Both the position numbers and the translations under genes were made by a program. A DNA stretch of 64,000 nt from Chlorokybus atmophyticus (taxonomy: Eukaryota > Streptophyta > Chlorokybophyceae > Chlorokybales > Chlorokybaceae). The stretch is taken from the NCBI GenBank assembly GCA_009103225.1, contig RHPI01003728.1, forward strand, positions 102,758 through 166,757. Direction: 5' to 3'. Below the pieces are notes generated by a model. That model saw nothing but the letters and a program-made list of their open reading frames with translations. It did no database searches and had not been told where the DNA came from. Positions 48,686 through 58,843 of the stretch are shown one piece after another (positions within the stretch are counted from its first letter, which is position 1; every line of letters begins with the position of its first letter).

Positions 48686-49241
48686 GTCGCCGCCCCCCAA
48701 CAGCCTTGGCAAGGCCACTTGTGCTTTCTACTTGTGTTGTGTCTGCTCATGTGACCTAAACAGCGGTTAAAACAACTCATGTATGGTTTGGGAGTGTGGG
48801 GCTTTGGTTGACGGCAAAGCTAACTGAGGCGGCGGTGTGGCTGGCAGACTCAACCCTAAGGAGGCGGCGGCGGCGGTGGCGGTGGTGATCGTCGAGGAGG
48901 CGGGAGGCCGTGGGGTTGGTTGAGGCTGTGGGGGGATTAATCTGCAGAGCTGTTTCTTGGGAGTCGCGATGCTATGACGGCGTCTGTGGCGGTCGTGTCC
49001 AGGCTACAGGTGCGAAAATGTTGCTGCTGTCAAGTGCTCCTGCAGTGCTGTGCTTGTTGCTTCTGGCTATGCGACGCCGCCAACTTGTACGCGGACGAGC
49101 ATTGCTTCTTTGCAGAAACGTTGCTCGCTGCACAACTGTGTGCTGCATTGCCTTGTGCTGCACAGCCCGGAACACTCAGGTCGGAACCTTTCAAAACTTG
49201 TTGGTCGCACACAACTGAAGTCTTTTCCCTGTGCACTGGCC
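48686..49241. promoter_or_regulatory. Divergent promoter region between RSPH10B and the Dus gene
   Basis: It is 556 bases long and includes a GGC/GGT repeat at about 48861-48888. A leucine-rich short frame near 49018 is not supported as a gene. Confidence 0.4.
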
Positions 49242-51608
49242 ATGGCAACGCGCAATTTGTCTATTAGACAACCGCAGCCACGAAGTTCACGCGCATACTC
49301 AACGTTTGCACTCTCCAAAACAATGCCGATTGCGCAGGAGGTCATAGCGATCTCATACACATGGGCCTCTTGTCGCGTTTCATGCTCATGAAAACTAGCA
49401 TCCCGTTGAGTTGCACCACAGACTGGTTGTGCATACAAGCATCAAATACTGCTAGCCACATGTGAAGCACACTCTTGTTACCAATGCATGGCACTGTGCT
49501 CAGGTTTTGGCCTCCAGAGTAAGCAACCCTTCTCCTGTGCTGACGCTCAGTGCAAAGGCCGCTGCCCAGTGTAGGCCCGTCGAAATCAAACCAGCCACAA
49601 TGGTCTGCGATGCGAGCATGCGTGCTGTTCAAAGGCCGGGTGCCGTTACTGCTGCGTCAAAAGCCGTGTCCACATTGGCCGTCTACGAAGAGCAGCAGCA
49701 AGAAGGCGGCGATAATGATGAACATCAGGCACGAGTGGCATCCGGCAATCACGCTACCAACACTGAAGCCGGCCTCGAAAGGTACAAGTGTTAACGTTGT
49801 GTCCATTGTTGTGTTCATATGTGTGTTGATTTTTACATATTAGGCCATTGTTTTGGCGATGGAGTGGGCCCGGTGCGGGTTTTGGGGCGGGTAGCTGGCG
49901 GGAAGCTGCTGCCATGCACGGGGCGGTGGACACAGGACCGAGGCTGTGCGTGGCGCCGATGATGGATTGGACGGACAACCACTTCCGCACGCTGTGCCGG
50001 CTGCTCACGCGTCGCACGTGGCTATACACCGAGATGGTGGTGGACCAGACACTCGTGCACAACCCTGACAAGGCAAGTGTGTTTGCTGGTGCGCTGCGCA
50101 AGCCCCCTGGCTTACAGTGTTTGAGTTTCAATATGGGATGAGACGTGCAACTGTCGATCAACAAGAAAAGGAACGATGTGCACCGCACTTCTATATTATG
50201 CTTTTTTGCTTGTATGTGTATGTGTAACCAATCTTGTGATGTACTGGGGTGTGCTGTTGGTAGTACCGGAGTGCTATGTAATAGGATGGGTCTCGAGTCT
50301 TGGAGTTCCATCCTGGTGTATGCTCAGCCAGTGCAGCGTGGGCTGATGTGGAGACTTCCCTGTCAAGCAGGCTCGCTTCTTGTCTTTCCCCGAGGGTCAG
50401 GGCCCGATAGTGCTTCAGCTGGGCGGCAGCAACCCCGCGACGCTGGCGCAGGCGTGTCGCATCGCGCAGGACTTCGGTTACGACGAGATCAACCTCAACT
50501 GCGGCTGCCCGAGCGACCGTGTGGCGGGACACGGCTGCTTCGGTGCCAAACTCATGACAGACCCAGGTGTGCATGCATGCATGCGTGCGGTGCGTGATGG
50601 GTATGTGAGCGTATGTAAGGTTCTGTTGGTGCATATCAGTGCCTGATGTTGGGTCTGCATTTACTTTGCCTGCAGGTTTGGTTGCGGAATGCACAGCGGC
50701 TATGGCAGCTGCCACCAACATACCAATCACGGTCAAGTGCCGCATCGGGGTGGACGATATGGAGACCTACGAGGAGCTGTGCAACTTTATTGAGACCGTG
50801 TCGACCAGGTCGCCCGTGCGCCACTTTATCATACACGCTCGCAAGGCCTTCCTGAAAGGCCTAAGTCCTGCTGAGAACAGAACCAAACCACCCCTCAAGT
50901 ATGCCATACATTGTGTTTTCATATGTAGCTATATGTTCAATTTTGTTAGCTCAGTGCAACATGTTTTGTCACAGGCACGAGTTTGTGTACGCTCTCCTGC
51001 GCGACTTCCCGCACTTGCAGTTCACGCTGAACGGCGTGGTGCCGGACTGTTACGAGGCGTTGGACCACCTGAGGCGCGGGGCGCACGGCGTGATGTTGGG
51101 GCGAGCGGCCTACCAAACTCCATGGCTGGCGCTTGCAGACGCGGATAGGTCCATTTACGGCTGCGAGAACCCCGCAACGAGCCGTCGGCAAGTGCTGCGC
51201 GACTATGCGGCGTACGCCAACGCAGTTAAAGAGGGCTGGTCTACTCACCCGCCGAGCATACGAGTGCTCATAAAACCCCTCCTGGACTTGTTTTATTGTG
51301 AACCGCGCGCGAGGCGGTGGCGTAACGCCATTGACAAGGTGCTGAAAGAACGCGAAAACAACATCCCGTTCGACGAGCTCCTCGACATTGCCCTGTGCGA
51401 GCTGCCGGATGAGGTTCTTGATGCCCCGCCGCCACATAAAGGGACCAAACCAGCACCCGTCCTGCGGGAGCTTCCCGTCACGCCGGAGTGGGTGCAACAG
51501 CGGCATGTTTTACATGGGACCGCGTTGGGGTCATCGGGTGTTGGCAACATGGACAGTGGTAATGGCTCATTTGCTTTGCCTAGGTTAGCGGAGGTTGCTA
51601 GCTCATAG
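49242..51608 (+). CDS. tRNA-dihydrouridine synthase, DusA type
   Basis: A flavin enzyme that reduces uridine in the tRNA D-loop. Six exons (49242-49340, 49504-49781, 49844-50072, 50371-50566, 50676-50898, 50975-51608) join in phase to 552 residues. The catalytic domain starts [16 protein letters not shown] and shows [75 protein letters not shown] and [13 protein letters not shown]. These are DusA features, including the active-site cysteine in the CFGA loop (GCFGAKLM) and the HARKA motif. About 150 N-terminal residues beginning [20 protein letters not shown] precede it and look like an organelle presequence with a low-complexity linker. Intron 3 has a GC donor (AAG^GCAAGT at 50073). A C-terminal 80-residue tail after the core is not recognised. 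Confidence 0.93.
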
Positions 51609-52346
51609 TTCACTTGTAGAGAGGCTGAACTACGTTTGTGCATAACTGGAATGCTGAGGACATGCTAGGGGTAGGTAACATTCTGTTGTCATCATTGTTG
51701 CAGTGTACACCTGCACAACTTGCATTAGTACTAACTTTACCCCTGTTGAAGTTGGCTGACAGCATGTGGTGGCCTCGTTGTGAGTGGCACATGACTGATC
51801 AACCCAGTGATGCGGGGTGAAGCAAGATTGTGTTTTGGGTATGTATTGGCATGATATGCAATGGCTGATTTCATGCAAGCATGCACAGGCAAGATGCATT
51901 GCACTTTTGGTAACGCGTCATGCGGTGCGACCCCGATCAGAAACAGAGCATTAAACAACCTCGACATTGCGCGATACATAGGCAATGCCTCACCAACCGA
52001 CCTTCCGGGGCCGAGCGCCCACTAAATTGGTCGCCATCGCAAACCCGCATTCTCTCCACCGCGATGATACTTCGCTCAACCTCAAGATAAAGTTAGCACG
52101 ATGCTTCGGCAGTGGCACTTGATTGGGAATGCCAGCGCCGCATTGTAGCGCCCGTACGTGTATGTCATGCAGTTGAGCATCTTTCTCACCCTGTACCTGA
52201 CCCAATGTCCTTGACGTCAGCCAAGCATCGAGCGGGCGGAATACCTGCTGGTGGGGTACGGGTCGCTGGAAAAGGCGCAAGCGTATACGCTGAACGTGTT
52301 GGCGTCAGACGCCGATTACCCCAAGCTCAGGGCGCTGGAGGTCTCG
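51609..52346. other. Boundary region between host genes and the degraded segment
   Basis: No gene is supported. A + strand frame at about 52227-52360 (IERAEYLLVGYGSLEKAQAY) reads like a protein fragment of unknown origin. From about 51,980 onward the sequence becomes richer in CG words. Confidence 0.35.
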
Positions 52347-53630
52347 CTAGTGCTGCACAGCGCCCAACCGGGGAGGTGCGGTCGTACACGATAGACGACG
52401 CTTGGGACGCGGTCGCCTGGTTGCCGGCGCCGTCAACGGCTGTGACCGCGCAGACAAGCGCTTGCTCGGTGTCGATCCGGTCATCGTTTGAGATGCGGTG
52501 TACACCCCCGCATTCAGAGTGACGGTAGCGGCATTGCCACCGACGGTCGCCGTGGGCATTCCGTAAACATTGCTGGTATTTGACACCGTGAAAGTAAACG
52601 AAACTGCGTCTCCAGGCTTGGTGAAGAACTTTCCAAGTACGAAGTTCACTGCGACGCTGGACGAGGAAATGGTGACGGTCGGGTTTGTGGAGTCGAAGGT
52701 GAGCCCCGTACCCGTGCTGACGGTATACGGCAATGCGACGTTGCCCGCCTTGTCGGTGACATTGATTGCGTAATACATAGGTCCATCCGACACGCCGAAA
52801 CCAAGCGTGGCTTGCGCCTGGAACGCAGCGCCGCTCACAACTGTGACGATGGCGCTCTGGCCACCGCGTGTGACAGTTATGCCACTCATCGCAGTGTCTA
52901 TCACAATAAACGCAAGGTGTTGAGATTCGGACAAACTACTACACATGCATGGAGCTGGTGCAAGCACTAATACACACACGCATGCTAAACCATGAGCATA
53001 AGCACGCACAACAAGCTTAGATTTCCATGAGTTCACGGGCTTTTGTATCCCACCAGTCTCTACACACGTCTACTCTAGCAAGCACCACGTAAGCTGTACT
53101 CAGCTAAACAAGGCGCAGTAAGTCTTTTTACATAGCTAGCTTCACACGCTTTCCAACAAGCTATGCCACGCGCCATACAATTAACTACACACGGAGTTCT
53201 TGCCATCTCTCTGGAACTCTGGGCTGCGCCAGACTCAGCAAAGTCCGGAGTCTTCGGGCTTGCTCACACTCCGCGTTGCACACTGTCCAGATATCGGCCT
53301 ATGGACTCACAAATGCTCAATATCAGCTCTTAAACCCTAACCACTAGTACACTAAGGACTTAGCTATTTCAAGCTGACCGAACTTGTCCATAATATTGCA
53401 TAGTTGCACTCAAAAGTGCAACTATGCAAGCCAACTTTAGACACAAAGGTCGCAGTGTTTCCTGACTTTGCCAGCGCCGTGTTGGCAAAGTTGTTACTGA
53501 CAAAGCTGGTTATAGTAGGAGTCGGCGCTGACGGCTTGAACGTAATGGAGGAAGTCACGGACATAGTGGTGGTATTGCCAGCAAGACCTTTCGCGGTGAT
53601 GCTATAGCTCAAAAATCGCCCGCTATATAC
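52347..53630 (-). pseudogene. Ig-like repeat protein fragment, inverted relative to 59.7-60.4 kb
   Basis: Two blocks on this strand encode beta-sandwich repeats of the bacterial/viral Ig-like type. Block one (about 53630-53440) gives YSITAKGLAGNTTTMSV, SSITFKPSAPT, SNNFANTALAKSG. Block two (about 52960-52347) gives DTAMSGITVTRGGQSA, YYAINVTDKAGNVALPY, LTFDSTNPTVTISSSS, GDAVSFTFTVSNTSNVYG and GGNAATVTLNAGVYTAS. The same words recur in the opposite orientation at 59.7-60.4 kb. The blocks are separated by about 500 non-coding bases, either an intron (GTTGGC to a downstream AG) or an insertion. Such repeats form surface or structural proteins. No start codon or complete gene is seen. Origin from a large DNA virus is inferred from the neighbouring polymerase. 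Confidence 0.6.
53396..53429. repeat. Perfect inverted repeat, 15-bp stem and 4-base loop
   Basis: TTGCATAGTTGCACT (53396-53410) is exactly complementary to 53415-53429 around CAAA, at one edge of the non-coding insert in the Ig-like fragment. Confidence 0.85.
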
Positions 53631-54087
53631 ACACTCACACCGACGTCGTTGGTGTTGAGAACTTTCGTCGGTTCACGTCGCCAGAAAGGGTCTCAAAGCT
53701 GGCCTGCGCAAGTTTGTCGTGAGTCGGCATTCGAACACGACTATGGCAGGCCGAGCGGAAGTGTAGTGGCCCGCCGGGGTCGCGACTGCCTTGCGTTTGC
53801 GCATACTTAGAGACTACTCCGCCGCCGTGGTGGTATTGCCAGCAAGACCTTTCGCAGTGATGCTGTAGCTCAAAAATCGCCCGCTATATACACACTCACA
53901 CCGGCGTCGTTGGTGTTGAGAACTTTCGTCGGTTCACGTCGCCAGAAAGGGTCTCAAAGCTGGCCTGCGCAAGTTTGTCGTGAGTCGGCATTCGAGCACG
54001 ACTATGGCAGGCCGAGCGGAAGTGTAGTGGCTTGCCGGGGTCGCGACTGCCTTGCATTTGCGCAATCTTAGACACTACTCCGCCGCC
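53566..54087. repeat. Tandem duplication, period 261 bp
   Basis: The block beginning GTGGTGGTATTGCCAGCAAG at 53566 recurs at 53827, and the match, with scattered substitutions, runs on through GCCAGAAAGGGTCTCAAAGC to the GACTACTCCGCCGCC boundary. The first copy starts inside the Ig-like coding block, so the duplicated unit carried a small piece of that frame. Confidence 0.85.
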
Positions 54088-54659
54088 CCGCCCGCCTGCC
54101 CACTCAAACCCTAGGTCGACCCCCCTTGACAATCGCGCTCGCGATCCCGGAGGCTGTTGCCAATCAATCCGACGTGATGATTCAACCTGAATTAGTTCTA
54201 GCCGAAATTCGCCCTGAGCATCATCTCGTGCGTGACCGAATTCGGGAAAGCCAGCTGAGCGACCGTAGACGTCAACGGTGTGTCAAACCGACGGGACAGT
54301 TCTCGTGCTAAACGCGCAGGCGCACGTGCGTGTTGCTGACCAACGACACAGCGTCGCTCCAGCCGCTAATGACCGACACGACGCAAGCACCCTTTTGCTT
54401 GGCGTCAATGGCTGGCGTTAACCCCTCTTTAGTGCAGCCGGAGTCACTGAGGACCCGCATAGTCGCTCTTACGCACGCGGCCGAAGCGCCTATGCGCGGC
54501 GTTTATGGGCAGCAAACATACGGAATTGATGCCAGTAGCAGTTATCGCGTGAGCCGCCGTTTGAGCCACGCAACAGCTCATCTTGACACCCCTCAGGTAG
54601 ATGGTCCCGGGGGGGGGGGGGGGGGGGGGNNNNNNNNNNNNNNNNNNNNNNNNNNNNNN

Positions 54660-54712
<53 letters not shown>

Positions 54713-55102
54713 ACGACGACAGCTCGTTCACCAGATCGTCGAGGCTCTGGAGGTCCAAGTCCCTGACGCAACTACTGACGAGCTCCCCCGTCTTGGCCAT
54801 CGTGGCAATGGTGCTCGCCATCGTGCGTATCACACCACGACACTTCAACGCGAGGCGGTGGACGCGTTGTCCTTGCCTCCAAATTGGAAACGAAAATCTA
54901 GGACCTCCATTCCGTCGCACGCCATGCGAACATGTTTAATTAACCATTCAAGCCCGAGCATTGGACGAAGCGCGGCGTTCTCAGATCGACGAGCGGCCCC
55001 GAAAGCCAACGACATCACCTACATGGCAAGCGCTTCAATGTAGACGCAGACCGGCGGCATGAGCGCCATCGATCTCGTAGCAAGTGACCCGAGCGTCTCT
55101 CA
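54088..55102. other. Degraded region with poly-G tract and assembly gap
   Basis: A G homopolymer of at least 70 bases (54609-54629 and 54660-54710) surrounds a 30-base gap. Minus-strand frame LVSSCVRDLDLQSLDDLVNE (about 54790-54710) reads like a protein fragment but no family is recognised. Confidence 0.5.
54630..54659. other. Assembly gap (30 N) inside a poly-G tract
   Basis: Unsequenced bases flanked on both sides by uninterrupted G. Confidence 1.
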
Positions 55103-55327
55103 TTGGTAGAAATTGTACCTCTAAGAGGTTTGGTGGGAGCATATGTTGTTAAGGAGGCCAATACGGCGGGGCTCTTGGTCATGTACTTCGATCAGGACGG
55201 GATGAAGCGCAAGTATGGTGCAAAAGAACGTTTGCGCGCGGTGAGGGACGCATCTCTCTCGGACAGCCCCCTTGCGCGCCGGGGTGGTGGGTCGGCTGCA
55301 CGAGATGCGGTTTACGAAGGTGGCTAG
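55103..55327 (+). pseudogene. Unrecognised open frame fragment
   Basis: The frame reads VEIVPLRGLVGAYVVKEANT then LLVMYFDQDGMKRKYGAKER before becoming low in character; it has no ATG of its own at the start and no recognised family. It lies just upstream of the F-box-like fragment in the same orientation. Confidence 0.3.
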
Positions 55328-55384
55328 GTCCATCCCGCCCCCGCCATAGGAAGAGTGCCCTGCTCTAGCCCTTCCCGTCCACCT

Positions 55385-56111
55385 GCTGCAGGTCGACGGG
55401 GAGGGCTTTGCAAGATGCTGAAGGCCAAGGATGTGGGCAGGTTCGCATGCGTGTCCAGGGATGCCATGGAGGCGGCGTCGGCAATTAGAGTCGACGCGCC
55501 GCAAGTAGCTATTGTGCACTGGCTGTGCGCGTCATGTATCTGACACGCGTGCCCAGCAGAAAGCACCAGACCTGCTACCCAAGCGCGTCAGGACGCTTGC
55601 CAACTTGCAGCACCTCCGTGACGAGACGATGTTGGTCTGCCGCACCACGATGACGCGCATAAGGCGCGGTTCGGGCCCAAATGCCGTGCTGAAGCCCAGG
55701 CTGCCCGCTGAGCTGCGGACCTTCCACATTTGTTTTTATCCAAGCATTCCAAGGGGCCTCAGGCAGGCCTTAGAACAGGCGTCATCGCTGCGCCACCTCA
55801 CAGTGCACGCGTTGAAACTGCCAGACCCGGCCCGCGTACCCATGCTCACCATCATCGGCGTCGACTGGGGATCCTACCTGAGATTGTTCCTGGTGATGGC
55901 CGCTCCAACCCTGCGCCGGCTCAACATCTCCATCGCCCAGAGGGCATGCCACTGGTACTCGTGGGACTTCGGGTCCAGGGAGGGAGGTCTCAGAGGGGTT
56001 GAGCGAGTGCAGGGCCATGGCTCCGGATGTGGCGGATGTCGAGCGCACGTTCTGGCACTGACGAAGCTGATGGCGAGCAGAGACCCACTTGGTGTACTGC
56101 CTGGCGTATAA
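55385..56111 (+). pseudogene. F-box/leucine-rich protein fragment, frameshifted
   Basis: The first frame (from about 55415) gives MLKAKDVGRFACVSRDAMEA, resembling the second half of an F-box (DxxRFACVSR). After a change of frame, 55550-56111 gives leucine-spaced segments: LPAELRTFHICFYPSIPRGL, ASSLRHLTVHALKLPD and APTLRRLNIS, as in F-box/LRR proteins. It is intronless. F-box proteins are common in several large DNA viruses of protists as well as in algae, where they direct ubiquitination of targets. The two halves being in different frames points to decay. Assignment is tentative. Confidence 0.45.
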
Positions 56112-57884
56112 CACCGGTAGAAATGGGTTTCGGCAATCCTAGTTGGATCCGCAACTTTGTAATCGATGAAGCCGAACATTATTTGCGGTTTTCGCAAATT
56201 TTATGGCGGATCCGCATATATGTTGTAGCTGCAGCAGGGACTTTATGCGACCTATCACAAACGGCAATCCGCCGTTGACGATCATAAGTATCGGATCCTC
56301 AACAACGTTGAGGATTCGGTGTTTATGTCACTAAGGGTTCGGGCCGTGAGAAAGACTTGTGTAAGTCGCAATTACAGTTGTGACCAATTTATCAACAATG
56401 CGTCTTTGGTCCCAAACGCAATTGAGGACTCGACGATAACATTGGATTGCATTCAGGTTGCATGCTAAAGCTGTACACATCATCATTGAATTTGTGACCG
56501 GTTCCATCGACGATACGACACTTCAAACTTAACAAACTCGGAACGCTAGGATCAATCCTTCCATTATTATAAACCATAATAACTTTGCGACCTCATCATT
56601 GCCAAATTGCCGGTTCAACCCCGCGGCCTGCTAGTCGCGGGGCAAGCAAGTAGAAGGCTGCGACTTGCATGTATAATCATTGGTAAACCGTGGTAGCACA
56701 TGAGGTAAACATGTAAAGACTTGACCCCAACTCTGCAAACAACCTTGCGCCAGCAGGTGACGCAGGGCGCATAATGCAAACATCTGCTGGTAATTTCGCG
56801 CTGTGATTGGACGGAACGGCAAGTCGAACAAGGTCTCTCTCCCCAAGTCACCTTTATGTTGGTAAATTCTACTGTCACCTTTTTCTTTTTGATACGTGGT
56901 ACATATATATAAATACCGCGGTATATATACACATGTATATCAATATATATATATGTATATATATACATATACATATATATTTGTATATATACATATATAT
57001 ATATATGTATATGTACATGTATATGTATATATATATACATGTACCGGTAGTGCCGTTGTGTGCAGCTGTTGGTGCATGCGTGATGCATGCATTGCGGCAC
57101 GTGAGACAATTAAGGCAGCCGCTGTAAAGGTTATAATATGTGCAAACGCGTTGCCGAGTGTCTTGTGTTGTTGCAGTCTAGCTGGTCAATGTTTGGGTCG
57201 TATGCTGTTGCTTGCTAACCCAACAGGTTCTCCCGCGCAGATTTAAAACTTGGCGATGAAGACACGAAAATCCTTGTCATGTGGCTCTTTTAGTATTTCG
57301 CTGCGAGCTGCGGCCATAACATTTCTGGTTAGCTTACGCATTAAGATTAATCCCCTTCATACATGATCTAACCAACTTAGTTCAAGACGTGGCCATCATT
57401 GATTTCAAGAAAAAAGCCGGATACCGAACTTAATGCACACCAGATAGTTGACCTTAATGGCAGCTCGATACCAAACAAAGTTGTGGCTGCAGCAGCAAAA
57501 AGTGCAACTGGATATGTTGCTTGCATATGGATCCCTAATTAAGTTATAGCTGGATCTTCATTTAAATTGTGGGCAAGGCCGAAGCGTTGGGGGGCATATC
57601 TACCGGTGATAAGATAGAATGAGGAGTGTGAGATCCATCGATCAGAAGAACCCGACGGGAGGCAGCCGCGCGATACAGACGGCCTACATTAAGTAGGTAG
57701 GCAAGTTGCTATCGGTGCGTCTAATGCACAACCCCGACTTTTGCGCGAGGTACAAACGGCTGCCCCGTGATCAACGGCCGTTTCCTCAACATGCCCGCAC
57801 GGCGCTGGCGGACAAGGTGTCTCAGAGCGGAGTGCTTAGCAGAGTTGTATAGCGCTGACTGGTGTAGGTCGATAAAGATGCTAA
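56112..57884. other. AT-rich non-coding region with TA microsatellite
   Basis: No gene is supported. The base composition is more AT-rich than the flanking coding fragments. A TATATG/TACATA microsatellite occupies 56900-57045. Confidence 0.5.
56900..57045. repeat. TATA/TACATA microsatellite, about 145 bp
   Basis: Nearly uninterrupted alternation of T and A with C or G at intervals, including TATATATATATGTATATG-type runs and self-complementary stretches; expected to form cruciforms or stall assembly. Confidence 0.85.
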
Positions 57885-58342
57885 ATGTGCTGTTTGTACC
57901 TACGAGCAAATGGGGTAATCTCCAATATTAAGGAGCAGCGTCTGTCCAGCAACGCGTATGGCGACAAGATGTTCCGTGTCATCAATCCGCCCGGCGTGGT
58001 TGTACTGGACCTCCTAAAGGTTATGAAGCGCGACGACAGAATGGCGTCGTACAAGGTCAATCTTGTGGCCGAGCACTTTCTCGGGGAGCGCAAGCAAAAT
58101 TTGCCCTCGCAGCAGATTTTCGCCAAGTTTAGTTTCAGATCGCCGGACGACTTGGCGGACATCGCAAGGTACGCGGTGCACGACGTGCTGCTGCCGTTCA
58201 GGCTGGTCCACCGCCTCACGTCCATGCCCGACATAATGAAACTCGCCAGCGTGTGCCACGTGCCCCTCCCGTGGCTCATCCCGAGCAGCTAGTAGTGCTG
58301 GGTGCTCAGCTCGATCGCGCAGGTGGCTCATATGAGGGGGTT
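57885..58342 (+). pseudogene. Family B DNA polymerase, exonuclease-side fragment (5'-truncated pseudogene)
   Basis: The frame resembles the 3'-5' exonuclease and following region of delta-like family B polymerases: PPGVVVLDLLKVMKRDD, ASYKVNLVAEHFLGERK, then DIARYAVHDVLLPFRL and SVCHVP. It has no introns, unlike host genes here. Two consecutive TAG codons (58290-58295) stand where these polymerases have a conserved Gln-Gln, and the frame is otherwise open up to the TRIM insertion at 58343. The upstream exonuclease region is missing or unrecognisable. Origin from a large DNA virus is inferred from the neighbourhood and the lack of introns; a retro-copied host polymerase delta is the alternative. 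Confidence 0.7.
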
Positions 58343-58843
58343 TATCACGGATGACTAAATAATAGCGCCACAATGGGCGCAAAACACACTTCGTGCTTTT
58401 GTGGCCTAGTGGTTTGTTACATTGGTCATCGGAGCTTGAGATCCAAAATGTCCTGAAGTCGAAACCGCCTGGCGGCAGATCAAGACGGATTTTTGCGGTC
58501 GTTGTTCAATCCAAGGGGTCGCGCGCGCCTGGTTAGGGCAGAAACGCGCGACTTGCCGGATGGCAGTCGGTCATTCCGACGCGTTGCGCTTGATACCACA
58601 CGACTTTGCCTGACGGCGACTGACAGTCGGTCCCATTTGCGCAATGCGCGCTGCGACTGCGACTGCTTAGTGATGATTGCAAAATCGCTTCCATTGCTCA
58701 GTGACGAGATGTCATGTGAAAACTCACATTTAATGAGAAAATTAAACACCTAAGTGGGGGAGAATGTCACGGACGACTAAATAATAACGCCACAATGGCG
58801 GCAAAACACACTTCGTGCTTTTGTGGCCTAGTGGTTTGTTACA
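58343..58843. mobile_element. Miniature LTR retrotransposon (TRIM), copy 1, 501 bp
   Basis: LTRs at 58343-58421 and 58765-58843 (79 bp each) share the block ending GGCCTAGTGGTTTGTTACA; the 3' copy begins TGTCACGG and ends TTACA, and the 5' copy begins TATCACGG. A 5-base target duplication GGGTT flanks it (58338-58342 and 58844-58848). A primer-binding site resembling the plant initiator-Met site follows the 5' LTR (TTGGTCATCGGAGCTTGAG from 58422), and a polypurine tract GTGGGGGAGAA (58754-58764) precedes the 3' LTR. The interior has no coding capacity, so it depends on another element for movement. It is inserted in the polymerase pseudogene. Confidence 0.88.

Noticed and set aside
54609-54710. 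Poly-G tract as a telomere or functional G-quadruplex array
   Set aside because: A pure homopolymer around a gap is more likely an assembly or sequencing feature; no telomeric repeat unit is present.
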